Virus record (IMG/VR): IMGVR_UViG_3300034119_000189
Span: 1-21,360 of that record
Length of the DNA: 21,360 nt
Source of the DNA: a virus
Reading direction: 5' to 3' (one strand)
Below the pieces are notes generated by a model, which made no database searches, had not been told where the DNA came from, and worked only from the letters and a program-made list of their open reading frames with translations. The position numbers were made by a program, and so were the translations under genes. Below, in pieces: positions 21,329-21,360 of this stretch (position 1 is the stretch's first letter; each line of letters starts with the position of its first letter).

Positions 21329-21360
21329 ATGAGAGAGCCTAAAATCAACTTAGCAATTAT
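21329..21360 (+). CDS. Start of a further gene (partial)
   Basis: An ATG one base after the preceding stop opens MREPKINLAI and runs off the window. Only ten codons are visible, so nothing can be said of its function. The tight spacing suggests it belongs to the same operon. Confidence 0.4.
   Translation, partial: MREPKINLAI

Overview
The window is the late (virion and lysis) region of a tailed double-stranded DNA phage that most likely infects a member of the Bacteroidota, probably a flavobacterium-like host. The DNA is AT-rich. Start codons are preceded by A-rich leaders with no recognisable Shine-Dalgarno sequence. The clearest host-type promoter (20826-20856) has the Bacteroidota form TTTG, 19 nt, TAnnTTTG. 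A large and small terminase, portal, XkdF-type protease, capsid, tail tube and tape measure are all present and no sheath protein is seen, so a siphophage is the best guess. No integrase, tRNA, CRISPR array or insertion sequence was seen.

Layout. Positions 1-112 hold the tail end of an upstream reading frame (a possible DNA methyltransferase NPPY motif) and a hairpin. Positions 113-1042 hold two small unknown genes and a sigma-70-like regulator. Positions 1029-3057 hold a small membrane protein, an unknown gene and the two terminase subunits. Positions 3087-10371 hold two large distal-tail or baseplate-type proteins, the tape measure and a small unknown protein. Positions 10390-13359 hold fibre and receptor-binding genes and a neck/tail-completion-like protein. 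Positions 14608-13354 run on the opposite strand and carry two overlapping genes whose products resemble each other. Positions 14653-17146 hold the protease/scaffold, the major capsid and the tail tube. Positions 17227-20740 hold an unknown gene, the portal, a head-tail connector, two membrane proteins, a YkuD-like cell-wall enzyme and a basic AT-hook protein, closed by a terminator. From 20882 a new unit of small genes starts from a host-type promoter.

The most striking signal is the 15-mer TACAATATAGGYATG. It occurs five times, each time with its last three bases forming the start codon of the first gene of a plus-strand late cluster (1029, 3087, 10390, 14653, 17227). The TACAAT part stands where a -10 box would be if transcription began at the A of the ATG. 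I infer a phage-specific late promoter giving leaderless messages, possibly read by the sigma-like protein encoded at 500-1042, whose own 3' end contains the first copy. This is a hypothesis from sequence alone.

How the genes work together: the terminases package DNA through the portal into a capsid built from the major capsid protein by the protease/scaffold protein. The tube and tape measure form a tail, estimated at about 130 nm from the tape-measure length. The fibre genes give host recognition, and the membrane proteins with the YkuD-like enzyme probably open the cell. Gene order is unusual: read along transcription, the tail genes precede the head genes and the portal comes last, close to a mirror image of the usual siphophage order.
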